Shown here: positions 15,492 to 23,077 of the stretch, in pieces
How the letters are laid out: each line of letters starts with the position of its first letter
Numbering within the stretch: the first letter of the stretch is position 1
Origin: CBDCZY01 sp965224745
Lineage (GTDB): Bacteria > Pseudomonadota > Gammaproteobacteria > Methylococcales > Methylomonadaceae
Direction of reading: 5' to 3'
Assembly (NCBI GenBank): GCA_965224745.1
Contig: CBDCZY010000005.1
Location: 1 to 28,084, forward strand
DNA length: 28,084 nt
The notes under the pieces: generated by a model
Told to the model about the DNA's origin: nothing
The model's input: only the letters and a program-made list of their open reading frames with translations
Database searches by the model: none
Program-made: the position numbers and the translations under genes

Positions 15492-16201
15492 TTAGGGTTA
15501 GGGCTTCTGGCTCAAATACAGACAATCGCTAAACCATGGGTCGCCATTATTGATCACTCTATTGATATAGGGACTAAAAAGGCCTTGGTTGTTTTGAGGG
15601 TTGAAGTCGATACTTTATCAAAACGGGGTTCTGCTATTCGACTGGAAGATTGTGAGTGCATTGGTCTGACGGTCTCCGACAAAGTGACAGGCAATACGAT
15701 CTGCCCCGAGTTAGAAGAGATTTTCACTCGTGCAGGTAACCCGGTTGCCATCATAAAAGATAGAGATGCCACACTCAATAAAGGCGTTCGACTATGGTCA
15801 GATCAACAAGAGTCGTCGGTACCCACGATTGATGACATAGGTCATACAATAGCGACCGCTCTTAAAGCCCAATTTGAGAAACGGGCTATTTATAGGCGAT
15901 TTACTGCATTAGTTAGTCACGGTGCGAAATGTTTGCGCCAAACAGAACTCGCCTTTCTTATGCCTCCAAAATTACGTAGCAAGGGACGCTTTCAAAGTAT
16001 TGGCAAGCTGGGTGAATGGGCTGACAAGATGTTACATGTCTTTGCTGTCAAAGGTCAGGTTGAAAAGACTAGTCAGCTGGCTAAACTACGCAAGGCATTC
16101 CCTCAATTCAGTCAATCAAGAGACTTTATTGTGCTGTTTGTATCCACGACAACAATAATTTCGCAGGTCTTGGAAATTCTTAAAAATAATGGACTTGATA
16201 A

Positions 16202-17851
16202 CTAAAGTTTCGGAGTTCATTTACCCCTTCAACCAAGGTGCACTCCATTGATTTATAATGCTTCAAGCCGAAGAGTCTTTGGATCAAGTTGCAGGACTTG
16301 TATAAAAAAGCATTGTATGTGAGTTTCAATGGTTTCCAGCACCAAAGTTACTACATCCCCTAATATTGCTTTCAATTCACCCAAAGCCCCTGTGATAATT
16401 GCTCGAAATACCTGCCATAGCTTGGCAGCAAAGCTTATATTGGCCGTATTACTGCAAAGGCTCTGCCGTATTTGAGTAATATTCTCACAGCCCTGCATTT
16501 GTTTAGCCATGACCAGCAGGCAAAATCGGATGGCGGTCAAATGAATGGACGCAATATAGGCGGCATAGTGATTGCTCTGCTCTTTCAATAAGCCAAGATG
16601 TTGCTTGGCTTCTTTAAAATAGACTTCAATCGCCCAGCGCATAGCATATAGCTCCAGAATCTCTGTCGCTGAAAGACTTCTATCTGTGCATAAAAAGACA
16701 GCCCAGTCGTGTTTGCCTACCTGAGCTTTTGTTTCCTGATCAGACCCTCTGACAAACAGCAGACGAATAGTGATCCACTGCGCCTCTTCTTTAGCTGTCT
16801 GTGCCAGATTGAGTTCTACATCAATTACCTTTGCCTGATAGTTTTGACCCGGTATCTTTTTCCATTGTTTACGCACACTGTGCTGGTAAAGCGCTTTCAC
16901 ATCCATTTCACGTTGAATCAGTTTGCCATCAACATAGCTGCTGACTCTGTACTTCAGCTTACTTTTCTTCATTCTCACAATGGCGGTCAATGCTGTTTCC
17001 TGACAGAGCCTGATAATGGCTTTGCTGCCAAACCAGGCATCTGCCAGAAAATAGTTTGCTTCGATACCGGCTCGCAAAGCTCTGCGAATCATGCTGGCAA
17101 CCATCTCAGGTTTTGTTTGCTGAACGGCTGCCCGGTGTCGCTTGGCAACAGTACTCCGCCCATCCTTAAACGGTTCAGGTAATGCCTGAACTTTCGTCTG
17201 GCTGGTAAATAATCCATTGTCCAAAGGAACAAACCCATCCTCACAACTTAAACCGAGTGTCAGCACTTGTTGTCCCATCATATGTCGTCCGCTGGTGTGA
17301 TCAAAGTGACTGGATATACCCGGCATCTTTTTACCAAACCGCTGGACGACTGAATCATCGACCACAAACGCTTTTTTAATCCCTTTTCGAAATGACTCAG
17401 TTGCCTTGCAGGCAATAAGCTCATGACACTTTCGCCAATTCAGGTCTTCTCGATTCATCGTGTCATAAAGCACATCTTTACCCATGCCATGCAGGCTATC
17501 GCGGGCAAACATGCCTATCGAATCCTTCTTTAGCCATAGCCAAAGAGAGAGAGTAAAAATGACTTCGCCTATCGGGAGCCCCGACCGTTTATTAAATCCT
17601 GCCCGGTGTAAAATTGTTTTCATACCAATCTGTTGCCAGAGGTTGGCAAAGATATTGTCGATTAGGATGCCACTTTCCTGCAAAAGATCAACGGTTAAAG
17701 CTGGTAATGCAGGGAATTTTGAGGCATTATTCATGTGCGTCCTATTTGAGTTTTAAGGTGATTTCAAGTCAACCTATATTATACCCTTTTAGGGCTAACT
17801 TATCCTTTTCAATCAAAGGTTTATTTATTTTTTTGAACTCCGAAACTTTAG
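16202..17851 (-). mobile_element. IS4-family insertion sequence, 1650 bp
   Basis: Perfect 18-base inverted repeats CTAAAGTTTCGGAGTTCA (16202-16219) and complement (17834-17851). The flanking direct repeat is TTGATAA (16195-16201 and 17852-17858), 7 bp. Excision with one copy restores the host transposase frame (GGA-CTT-GAT-AAA-ACC). It is unrelated in its ends to the 1403-bp copies. It carries one transposase gene on the minus strand and looks intact. Confidence 0.93.
16253..17734 (-). CDS. IS4-family transposase (493 residues)
   Basis: DDE transposase with Asp126/127 (KAFVVDDSVVQRF), Asp232 (YFLADAWFGSK) and Glu370 in YAMRWAIEVYFKEAK (Y363-x2-R366-x3-E370-x6-K377, the IS4 signature). The N-terminal domain includes IFTLSLWLWLKKDSIGMFA. 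AGGA sits about 6 bases before the ATG. No lesion is seen. The plus-strand frames over this gene are shadows. Confidence 0.93.
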   Translation of the reverse strand: MNNASKFPALPALTVDLLQESGILIDNIFANLWQQIGMKTILHRAGFNKRSGLPIGEVIFTLSLWLWLKKDSIGMFARDSLHGMGKDVLYDTMNREDLNWRKCHELIACKATESFRKGIKKAFVVDDSVVQRFGKKMPGISSHFDHTSGRHMMGQQVLTLGLSCEDGFVPLDNGLFTSQTKVQALPEPFKDGRSTVAKRHRAAVQQTKPEMVASMIRRALRAGIEANYFLADAWFGSKAIIRLCQETALTAIVRMKKSKLKYRVSSYVDGKLIQREMDVKALYQHSVRKQWKKIPGQNYQAKVIDVELNLAQTAKEEAQWITIRLLFVRGSDQETKAQVGKHDWAVFLCTDRSLSATEILELYAMRWAIEVYFKEAKQHLGLLKEQSNHYAAYIASIHLTAIRFCLLVMAKQMQGCENITQIRQSLCSNTANISFAAKLWQVFRAIITGALGELKAILGDVVTLVLETIETHIQCFFIQVLQLDPKTLRLEAL

Positions 17852-18282
17852 TTGATAAAACCACTTATAAACAATGCGTTGAACTCTCAAAAAAACTGCC
17901 CAGAAACTCAAAAGTTAAAAAGTGTCTACAAACCTGGTTAAAGAAACATTTTATAATTCAGAAGAAATTGACCTCTCTGCCTTTGCTGGTCAGTAGTGAT
18001 ATTATCGAATCGCTTTTTGGAAACTTTAAGCATATTATTGAACGAAGTCCACAGGCTGATATGAACCGCACAGTACTTCTCATTCCGGCACTCTGTGGAA
18101 AGTTGACGGATACTACCGTAACGCAGTCGTTGCGCCAGGCATCCCATGTTGATATAGATGTATGGGAGAAAAAACATATTTCTTACACAGTGCGGAAAAA
18201 ACGACATGCATTTTTTTATGACAGTGGCAGCCAAAATACGGGTAATTATAAGACGGCCTAAAAGACGATTTTCGACAGCCTA

Positions 18283-19263
18283 GGTCGCCACTCTCTCTTA
18301 ACTGATCACCAAAAGAATGCTGTAGTGGCAAGGGTTGAAAAGTCGCCTAGGTCATTAAAAACGGTTCTTTCAGAAATAGAAGCTGAGTTTGGTGTTGCCC
18401 TCAGTATTGATACACTAAAGCTTATCTGTAAACAGGCAGGTCTTGTCTGGAAACGGGTGAGAAAATCATTACGAAAAAAACGCAATCAAGAAGAGTTCGA
18501 CAGATCAAAAGAGAAGATAGAAAGATTTATACAGCAACATGAAGAGGGTGAAATAGACTTGTGTTATTTTGATGAGTCAGGGTTTACATTAGAACCCTGT
18601 GATCCCTATGCATGGCAACAGACAGGCGAAACCATTGAAATACCCAGTTCAAAAAGTAAGCGCCTTAATGTATTAGGATTTGTTAACCGAGATTGTGAGT
18701 TTAACTCTTTTGTCTTTGAAGGCAGCGTGAATACTTCAGTTGTCACAGCCTGCATTGATGAATTTTCAAAACAGATTAAGAAACCAACAACGCTTGTTAT
18801 TGATAATGCCTCTACGCACACGAGCAATGAATTTAATGAGAACCTTGAAAAATGGAAGGAAAGAAAATTAACTATTTACCCTACTATACCGCCTTATTCA
18901 CCGGAGTTAAATATTATCCTGATTAGAAAGAATCGTCAGCCAAAATATATTCCATTAAAATAAGCCCTACTAATTGCCGAATAAAATCATTAAAAGGGGT
19001 TTTAGACTACGAATCTCGTGAAATTTTACTTTCCTCGATAAGGTAAGTGTTTCACTATTACACTACTAAGGTTGAGTTTTAAAGGATTCTCAGTGTTTGG
19101 CTGACGATCCTTTCTAATCAGGAATATTATTGAAATTGTATGGCGTAAAATAAAATATGAGTGGTTACCTTTTTTGGCCTATGAATCCTTCATTTCTCTG
19201 AAGAAAGAATTGTTTGATGTGCTTTCCAATATCGGGAAAACTTACAATATTGAGTTTTCTTGA
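18283..19263 (+). pseudogene. IS630-family transposase, 5' truncated and split by a MITE
   Basis: Reads GRHSLLTDHQKNAVVARVEK at the truncated 5' end, then SIDTLKLICKQAGLVWKRVRK and the catalytic domain: Asp in CYFDESGFTLEP, Asp in TTLVIDNASTHTS, and Glu in SPELNIIEIVWRKIK. The last motif appears only after removing the 205-bp MITE at 18918-19122; before removal the frame stops at 18963. It ends KTYNIEFS at TGA 19261-19263. Roughly the first 100 residues, with the HTH, are missing, cut at the CTAG junction with the preceding element. The downstream end of the element reads TTAAATTAATTTTACATGGGTACT to 19291, followed by TA, the IS630 target dinucleotide. Confidence 0.88.
18918..19122. mobile_element. 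MITE, 205 bp, ends CCTGATTAGAAAG
   Basis: 27-base terminal inverted repeats (18918-18944 and 19096-19122; 26 of 27 match) beginning CCTGATTAGAAAGAATCGTC, flanked by the 8-base direct repeat AATATTAT (18910-18917 and 19123-19130). Removing it restores the IS630 DDE motif. No coding capacity. It also generates the false 18963 stop of the upstream frame. Confidence 0.92.
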
Positions 19264-19304
19264 AAAGTTAAATTAATTTTACATGGGTACTTATGTGCCC
19301 ATTT

Positions 19305-19357
19305 CTATAACAGCAAAGACAAACAAAAATCCGGCGCAATTTGGGTGGGTTATTTAT
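19305..19357 (-). other. Candidate attC site of the SLATT cassette
   Basis: On the minus strand AAATAAC (19357-19351) and GTTATAG (19311-19305) form a simple R''/R' pair bracketing about 40 bases, and the TAA stop of the SLATT gene lies inside the first box, as is common in cassettes. The internal arms pair poorly, so this is the weakest of the three sites. Confidence 0.35.
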
Positions 19358-19906
19358 TGCGAGTTACCTTAGTAATTAGTAACTCAAGATGCCTACAAAC
19401 AGATGAATAACTAGCTGCTGTGAATCGATGTTTTTCGGCTCTCTCAGAAAACCCTAGAAAAGTTTGAAGACTAGCAAGAACAGCTGCTAAGCACCTAAGC
19501 ATAATTAATTTAACATTTTACTTGTCTTTTTTCTTATTTTCCGTGTTGCAAAATAGTTGCATAGCTCGCTATGCGCCAATTTATGCGCCTTGAAAATGAA
19601 AAAAAATCCTGCGTAAAATTTGTTAAATTAATTATGCTTAGGTACTTAATATACTGGTAAAACCAATAGCGATCATCCAATCTCCAGTTACATCCTTGCC
19701 TAAGGAGGCAAATACAGCAGTACCAACCACCCCGGATAGTATAACTGTTGGAATACCTAGGAAATAGTGCAGTCGATTGAAGAAGTTTGCACAAGCGTAA
19801 TGAAGATATCGTCCTGAATTAGCTTTACTAAACCAATTAGCGGCGAGAAGCTTACCTTTTGATTCTTCTACATACTACAATTTGAATTACTATTTGGCAA
19901 AGTCAT
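19352..19906 (-). pseudogene. SLATT-domain (two-TM) protein, frameshifted and split by a MITE
   Basis: Translating 19906 to 19352 with the MITE at 19490-19646 and one TA removed gives a continuous SLATT domain: EESKGKLLAANWFSKANS, NRLHYFLGIPTVILSGVV (first membrane segment), GDWMIAIGFTSILAAVLAS (second segment, spanning the repaired junction), then LQTFLGFSERAEKHRFTAA, HLELLITKVTRNK and TAA. SLATT proteins are predicted membrane effectors of nucleotide-signalling and antiphage systems; some occur alone. The start ATG (19904-19906, preceded by GAGG) leads into a stop after 12 codons, so a one-base frameshift near 19868-19880 also breaks the gene. It seems to be an integron cassette (attC-like sites on either side). 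Confidence 0.75.
19490..19646. mobile_element. IS630-type MITE (fold-back), 157 bp
   Basis: Terminal inverted repeats AG(C/T)ACCTAAGCATAATTA... extend over 25 or more bases at each end (19490-19515 and 19622-19646). Most of the interior also pairs imperfectly, so the whole unit can fold back. It is flanked by TA on both sides (19488-19489 and 19647-19648). The end sequence resembles the right end of the adjacent IS630 remnant (AGTACCCATGTAAAATTAAT, complement of 19272-19291), so a relative of that element probably moved it. Excision with one TA restores the SLATT frame. Confidence 0.88.
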
Positions 19907-19949
19907 CAATACCTCAATCGCATACTTCGTTGGATGTATTACTGTTGAC

Positions 19950-19985
19950 ACATAACACGACGCTCTACTGAGCGTCTTGTTATAA
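19950..19985 (-). other. Candidate short attC recombination site
   Basis: On the minus strand it reads TTATAACAAGACGCTC-AGTA-GAGCGTCGTGTTATG: an R''-like TTATAAC and an R'-like GTTATG with paired arms GACGCTC/GAGCGTC and one mismatch next to each box. It lies 44 bases upstream of the SLATT start, where the site of the preceding cassette would be. A simple hairpin of other function is the alternative. Confidence 0.5.
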
Positions 19986-20035
19986 AATTAAGCAAATTCC
20001 ATTTCTTCTGTTCTCTTGCTCTTCACTTTTTCGGT

Positions 20036-20340
20036 CGCATGGCAGTCGTTCGAGTATCAATTTCAGCACTCAATTTTGTAAACCTTAGAATTTCGCTTTT
20101 TCTCTTTCTAAATCCTTTGGTATTCTGTCGAGCTTATTTTCTCCGCACTCACTTTGGCAAACATCAAGGCTTGCTTTTGCTTTTTCAATCGCGTGGCAGT
20201 CGTCAGGGCTTACTTTTTCAACACTCAATTTTGCAAACATCAGAATTTAGTTTTTGCTCTTTCAAAATCCCTTGGAATTCTGTCGAGCTTATTTTCTCCG
20301 CTTCAAACTTGGTAAACATCAAAACCCGCTTTTGCTTTTT
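20036..20340. repeat. Two tandem imperfect 150-bp repeats, no coding frame
   Basis: Copy A (20036-20189) and copy B (20190-20340) share blocks such as GGCAGTCGT, CACTCAATTTTG, TCTGTCGAGCTTATTTTCTC and GCTTTTGCTTTTTC in the same order. Purines dominate the minus strand (GAAAAAGCAAAAGC blocks), and pieces of the motif recur to about 20420. I see no plausible gene on either strand between 19986 and 20446. It fills what looks like an ORF-less integron cassette between two attC-like sites. GCCTTC-GCA-GAAGGC (20447-20461) is a perfect hairpin at its upstream edge. Confidence 0.7.
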
Positions 20341-20460
20341 CGCAGGCTTATATTTTCCACGTTAGTATTAGCTTTTTCACATCAAACCTTATTTTACACC
20401 ACTCAACTTTTGCTCTTTCCGCAACAATTTTCTTTTCCGCTAACATGCCTTCGCAGAAGG

Positions 20461-20507
20461 CTATAACGCCGAGTTAACCCGCTCGGCGGGTGAACGACTG
20501 GTTATAA
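20461..20507 (-). other. Integron attC site
   Basis: On the minus strand: TTATAAC (R''), then CAGTCGTTCACCC-GCCGAGC-GGGTTAACTCGG, then CGTTATAG (R'). The order and wording closely follow classical attC sites (TCTAAC..TCGTTCAAGCC...GGCTTAACTC..GCGTTAGA), including the imperfectly paired TCGTTCA/TTAACTC arms. It lies about 78 bases beyond the stop of the DUF2442 gene in the same orientation, exactly where a cassette's attC belongs. Confidence 0.7.
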
Positions 20508-20584
20508 AAAATTCTGTAGTCATCATGCTTTATTTCCTCCGCCTGAAACTTTGAATTCCAATGCTTTTCAAATCCTAATATCAT

Positions 20585-20848
20585 TCAATTTAAGATTCTA
20601 TTTTCATATAAATCAGCAATTGGAAAACAAAGGTCATAATCATTCCACTCTAAGTCACCTCCTTCTATTTCAAATTTTTCAAATTCTTTAGGTGATAAAT
20701 ATTTTCTGATTAATGGGTTAAGCGAAAGAGATAAAAATGGGTAAAAGTCTATTATTTGGCGGGTTTTGTCATTAAATTCCAATTCGAGCTTAAAATCACC
20801 GATATGATTTACTTTTTCCACTGAAATAACTTGTTCATCTAAAATCAT
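20585..20848 (-). CDS. DUF2442 family protein
   Basis: A small 87-residue protein whose pattern fits DUF2442: VNHIGDFKLELEFNDKTRQIIDFYPFL in outline, then a long loop and FEIEGGDLEWNDYDLCFPIADLY at the C-terminus. Its ATG directly follows the TAA of the DUF4160 gene (TAAATG), and the ribosome-binding site AGGAGA lies inside that gene, so the two are co-translated. DUF4160/DUF2442 pairs are often found in integrons and near toxin-antitoxin loci and are suspected to be such a module. No activity is established from this sequence. Confidence 0.82.
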   Translation of the reverse strand: MILDEQVISVEKVNHIGDFKLELEFNDKTRQIIDFYPFLSLSLNPLIRKYLSPKEFEKFEIEGGDLEWNDYDLCFPIADLYENRILN

Positions 20849-21151
20849 TTAGACTCTCCTATTTATATCTTCACAAGAAACTTGCTTATGAAGGACAAAA
20901 TAATCAATCCATTTTTTTACTATTTCATCAGCATAGGCATCAACAAATGCTTTAAAATCACGTAAATTACTAGTGGGCAAAGGGTTTCTTCCTTTGACAG
21001 ACTTGATACAGATTTCTTTTACCTCTCCATCATCGATAATAATCTCTGCTTTAGATTCAGTTCCTTGGTATTTTCCATGAACATGAATAGGTTCGTGTTC
21101 ATTGCTATAAAACATAATAATGATACCGAGATAGGTATATAATTTTGGCAT
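20849..21151 (-). CDS. DUF4160 family protein
   Basis: A 100-residue protein with the family's hallmark start: LYTYLGIIIMFYSNEHEPIHVH (His-x-His after EPIHVHG), then AEIIIDDGEV and a helical C-terminus (LRDFKAFVDAYADEIVKKW). AGGAAA precedes the ATG by 7 bases. It is the first gene of the two-gene unit with DUF2442, and no attC-like box is evident upstream (21152-21258 is AT-rich with no gene). The conserved His pair suggests metal or nucleic-acid chemistry, but this is unproven. It probably acts with its neighbour in the cytoplasm. Confidence 0.82.
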   Translation of the reverse strand: MPKLYTYLGIIIMFYSNEHEPIHVHGKYQGTESKAEIIIDDGEVKEICIKSVKGRNPLPTSNLRDFKAFVDAYADEIVKKWIDYFVLHKQVSCEDINRRV

Positions 21152-21258
21152 TTATTTTCCTGAGTGTTACGCTATTAATTGATTTTTATATCATTTGTAA
21201 TTCTCATACTCAATTTTGAGAGATTGTTTTCCATTACTGCGTCGAGCTTCTACTGAAA

Positions 21259-22512
21259 TTAAATAAGCGCTTCCAATAAATTTTTAGCATCTTTGTCGCC
21301 AGATTGCGCAGCTTCATTGGCTAATTGTTGAGCCTTCTCGACGTCGGCTGTAAGTTCTTTTGTGCCCGTTGCAAGTAGCAACGCCATACGATATTTAGCT
21401 CTGACATTACCCTTAGTTTTTGCTAGCTCATAATTATTAAATGCACTAAGTGAGTCTGGCTCTGTAATCACACCATTTTCAAGTATACGACCTAATTTTA
21501 ATGCATACATATCTGGGTTAAGCTCTACTGCCCTTTTAAAGTGCGGGGAGTCGCTATTTTTGCGAAAACTTGTTTTGGGCATCCCAGCCCAAGCAAGCGG
21601 CAAAAACTTAACGCGACCACTAATGCCTTCGGCGCCCCAGACGTCCTGCGTACGTGCCACTTCGCCACTATCATCGTAAACTCGATGCTGGCTTCGTAGC
21701 ACCCCCTCAAATGACTGGTCGGCGTTTCGGAATGCCTTTTATTTTGTCTCCACCTACGCTAACACTCCGATTCCGACAAAACAACGGCCCTACGCCTTCT
21801 GGGGACTTCCAGCCCTCGCGTTCGCTCTCCATGGCTGGCAGCGATTATAGAGCTTTAATGCGTTCTTCTTTTTGATATAACTTACCAAGCACCCACGCAG
21901 AACCGGCGACACCTAATTCTGAGGCACTTTCATACCACTTTATTGCACCCATTAAATCTTTATCCCTCCCTCGTCCATATTTAAGACAATCAGCGAATTG
22001 CTCTTGTGCTATAGGATGCCCTAATTCAGCGGCTCGTTGAAGGTAAGAACATCCTTCTTTATGGTCTGGTTCTGTACCATCTCAACCCCAAGAAACAATA
22101 AATCCAAGACTTAATAAGTAGTGTGGATCATTTTTGTTTAATTTATTCTCCATTTCCAATCTAGCTTTTTTATAAGCAAACTCGCTTTCAACAGCATCAA
22201 ACTTTAATCCCCAGCCATTTAGATAAGCACCTCTATTATAATAGCCAAGCGGTTCATCAGTTTCCCAAGCTCTTTTAGACCACTTCAGTGCTTCAGTGCT
22301 TCAGCTATATTTTTATTAACACCCAGTCCGCGCCAAAACAAACTACTTAAAACAGCCTGACAGTATGCATCTCACGAATTTGCTCGATTTTTGATTTCAG
22401 TAATGTCTATAGGGAATTTTCCACAAACTTTGATAATGTCAATTGATTGAGCTAGTGTATTGCTACTAATAACGTAGTTAAATAACGCAAATAAAAGGGG
22501 AAGAAATCTCAT
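21259..22512 (-). pseudogene. Secreted Sel1-repeat protein, multiply broken
   Basis: Starts at ATG 22510-22512 with a signal peptide (MRFLPLLFALFNYV...LAQ). Sel1/TPR-like repeats follow: YCQAVLSSLFWRGLGVNKN, YNRGAYLNGWGLKFDAVES, ELGHPIAQEQFADCLKYG, KWYESASELGVAGSAWVLG, and finally RAVELNPDMYALKLGRILE to ANEAAQSGDKDAKNLLEALI. Lesions on the way: an in-frame TGA after NRANS (near 22374), an 8-base tandem duplication (ACTGAAGC, about 22290-22310) shifting the frame, a second TGA (near 22082) and a 310-bp foreign insertion (21541-21850). Its ATG overlaps the stop of the upstream fragment (ATGA), so it was the second gene of an operon. Confidence 0.8.
21541..21850. other. 310-bp GC-richer insertion in the Sel1 gene, nature unknown
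   Basis: The Sel1 protein reads ...YQKEERIKAL on one side and KRAVELNPDMY on the other, which would be contiguous in an ordinary repeat. The DNA between is visibly more GC-rich than its surroundings. I find no clear terminal repeats beyond a short TCGCT match and no definite target duplication. Parts of it look familiar as a dispersed intergenic sequence, but I cannot name it. It holds no convincing gene. Confidence 0.5.
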
Positions 22513-23003
22513 TGTATTTTTCCAAATTTAAGCCCAGTTTGGGCAATACTTGTTATTTGTGTAAAGCCTGACATTATGGCTGAAATTTGAAGAACCTTTG
22601 CTGGTTCGGTATTTTCAAGTACTATTTTTCCTGCTTTTGTATAACTGATTGGCGTCACTGTATCATCATTGAGCTGAATTTTTATGATTTTGTCATTTTC
22701 GTAGCTAAAAGTAAGTTTATTATGGTTATCTGACAAACTTAATACTGTTGTCCCTTCTTTGTCTTGATACTCAATAGCGATATTCTTAACACCATACCTA
22801 GCAGAAATTAAACGGAACTGTTCGTCATAATTGAATATATATTCTTGCTGTTCATCTCCAATATGGAGGATCATTTTTTTGATTTTTGCGTGTTCAAAAT
22901 CAATATATTCATATTGTTTCACCCATTTCTCGCTGCTGGCTTCACTAATACGTCCAGAGTTATCAACTTTATAGTCGATTATTGCTGTTTTATCTGTCAA
23001 CCC
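22509..23003 (-). pseudogene. YD/RHS-repeat-like C-terminal fragment
   Basis: The coding sequence enters from the IS junction near 23003 (GLTDKTAIIDYKVDNSGRIS) and ends TGLKFGKIQ at TGA 22509-22511. Repeated short strands such as YIFNYDEQFRLISARYG, IAIEYQDKEG, KLTFSYENDKI and PISYTKAGKIV resemble YD-type beta-strand repeats of RHS/wall-associated proteins. The apparent start Met lies in IS sequence (MQKSGHF), so the true N-terminus is lost. It overlaps the Sel1 gene start by 4 bases. Its AT-rich composition differs from the LamG gene on the other side of the IS, so the two are probably not one gene. Confidence 0.5.
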
Positions 23004-23077
23004 CAAGTAGAAATGTCCGCTTTTCTGCAAAGTAGAAGTGTCCGGTTTTTGTATTTTCTAAAATTTATACCAATTTA

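Larger units (their letters stand above)
14828..18261 (+). pseudogene. Transposase of unclassified IS, two-phase and interrupted twice
   Basis: Part 1 (14828-15019, 63 residues) is basic and coiled-coil-like (KKIAELKLENRELKHQALEV) and ends just after nine A residues (14995-15003). Part 2 is in the -1 phase from there to 15256, then 15496-16201, then 17859-18261. Joined across the excised insertions it reads without a stop: ...INWSLRL+GLGLLAQIQ... and ...KNNGLD+KTTYKQCVE.... It contains candidate DDE residues: Asp in VAIIDHSIDIG, Asp in AIIKDRDATLNKG and Glu in SSDIIESLFGNFKH. The A-run followed by a switch to the -1 frame is what programmed frameshifting in IS elements looks like, but a decayed gene is also possible. 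An AGGA ribosome-binding site precedes 14828. I cannot name the family. Confidence 0.7.
14544..18279 (+). mobile_element. Unclassified IS (about 1.85 kb before further insertions) with CTAG flanks
   Basis: Ends are GCTGTCGAAA (14544-14553) and TTTCGACAGC (18270-18279), with CTAG directly outside both (14540-14543 and 18280-18283). CTAG may be a 4-bp target duplication or part of the end. It contains one transposase gene in two reading phases, split by a 235-bp MITE and a 1650-bp IS4-family element. Removing both with one target copy each leaves about 1.85 kb. The 280 bases before the first ORF are AT-rich with no gene. The left flank is the Pit fragment and the right flank is an N-terminally truncated IS630 gene, so a deletion probably accompanied or preceded insertion. 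Confidence 0.75.

Noticed and set aside
15492..15503. TTAGGGTTAGGG, identical to two eukaryotic-type telomere repeats
   Set aside because: It is a TTAG target copy followed by transposase codons (Leu-Gly-Leu-Gly) and occurs once.
16709..17182. 157-codon plus-strand frame
   Set aside because: It is antisense to the middle of the intact 493-residue IS4-family transposase and resembles no protein.
18961..18963. Stop at 18963 as the true end of the IS630 transposase
   Set aside because: The stop lies in the MITE; removing the MITE and one 8-bp repeat restores the standard DDE motif and the normal end at 19263.
19283..19302. ATGGGTAC-TTAT-GTGCCCAT hairpin as a terminator
   Set aside because: Its left arm is the right end of the IS630 remnant (to 19291) followed by the TA target, so the pairing is probably a product of the insertion; there is no T-run.
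20036..20340. Repeated blocks that might be a CRISPR array
   Set aside because: Only two long imperfect copies exist, with no short constant repeats separated by unique spacers and no cas genes.
20039..20466. Plus-strand frames of 108 and 70 codons in the tandem repeat region
   Set aside because: They are biased by Phe/Leu-rich translation of the repeat, differ in phase between the two copies and lack ribosome-binding sites.
21541..21560. GTGCG at the edge of the insert as a group II intron 5' end
   Set aside because: The insert is only 310 bp and shows no domain V-like hairpin and no reverse transcriptase.
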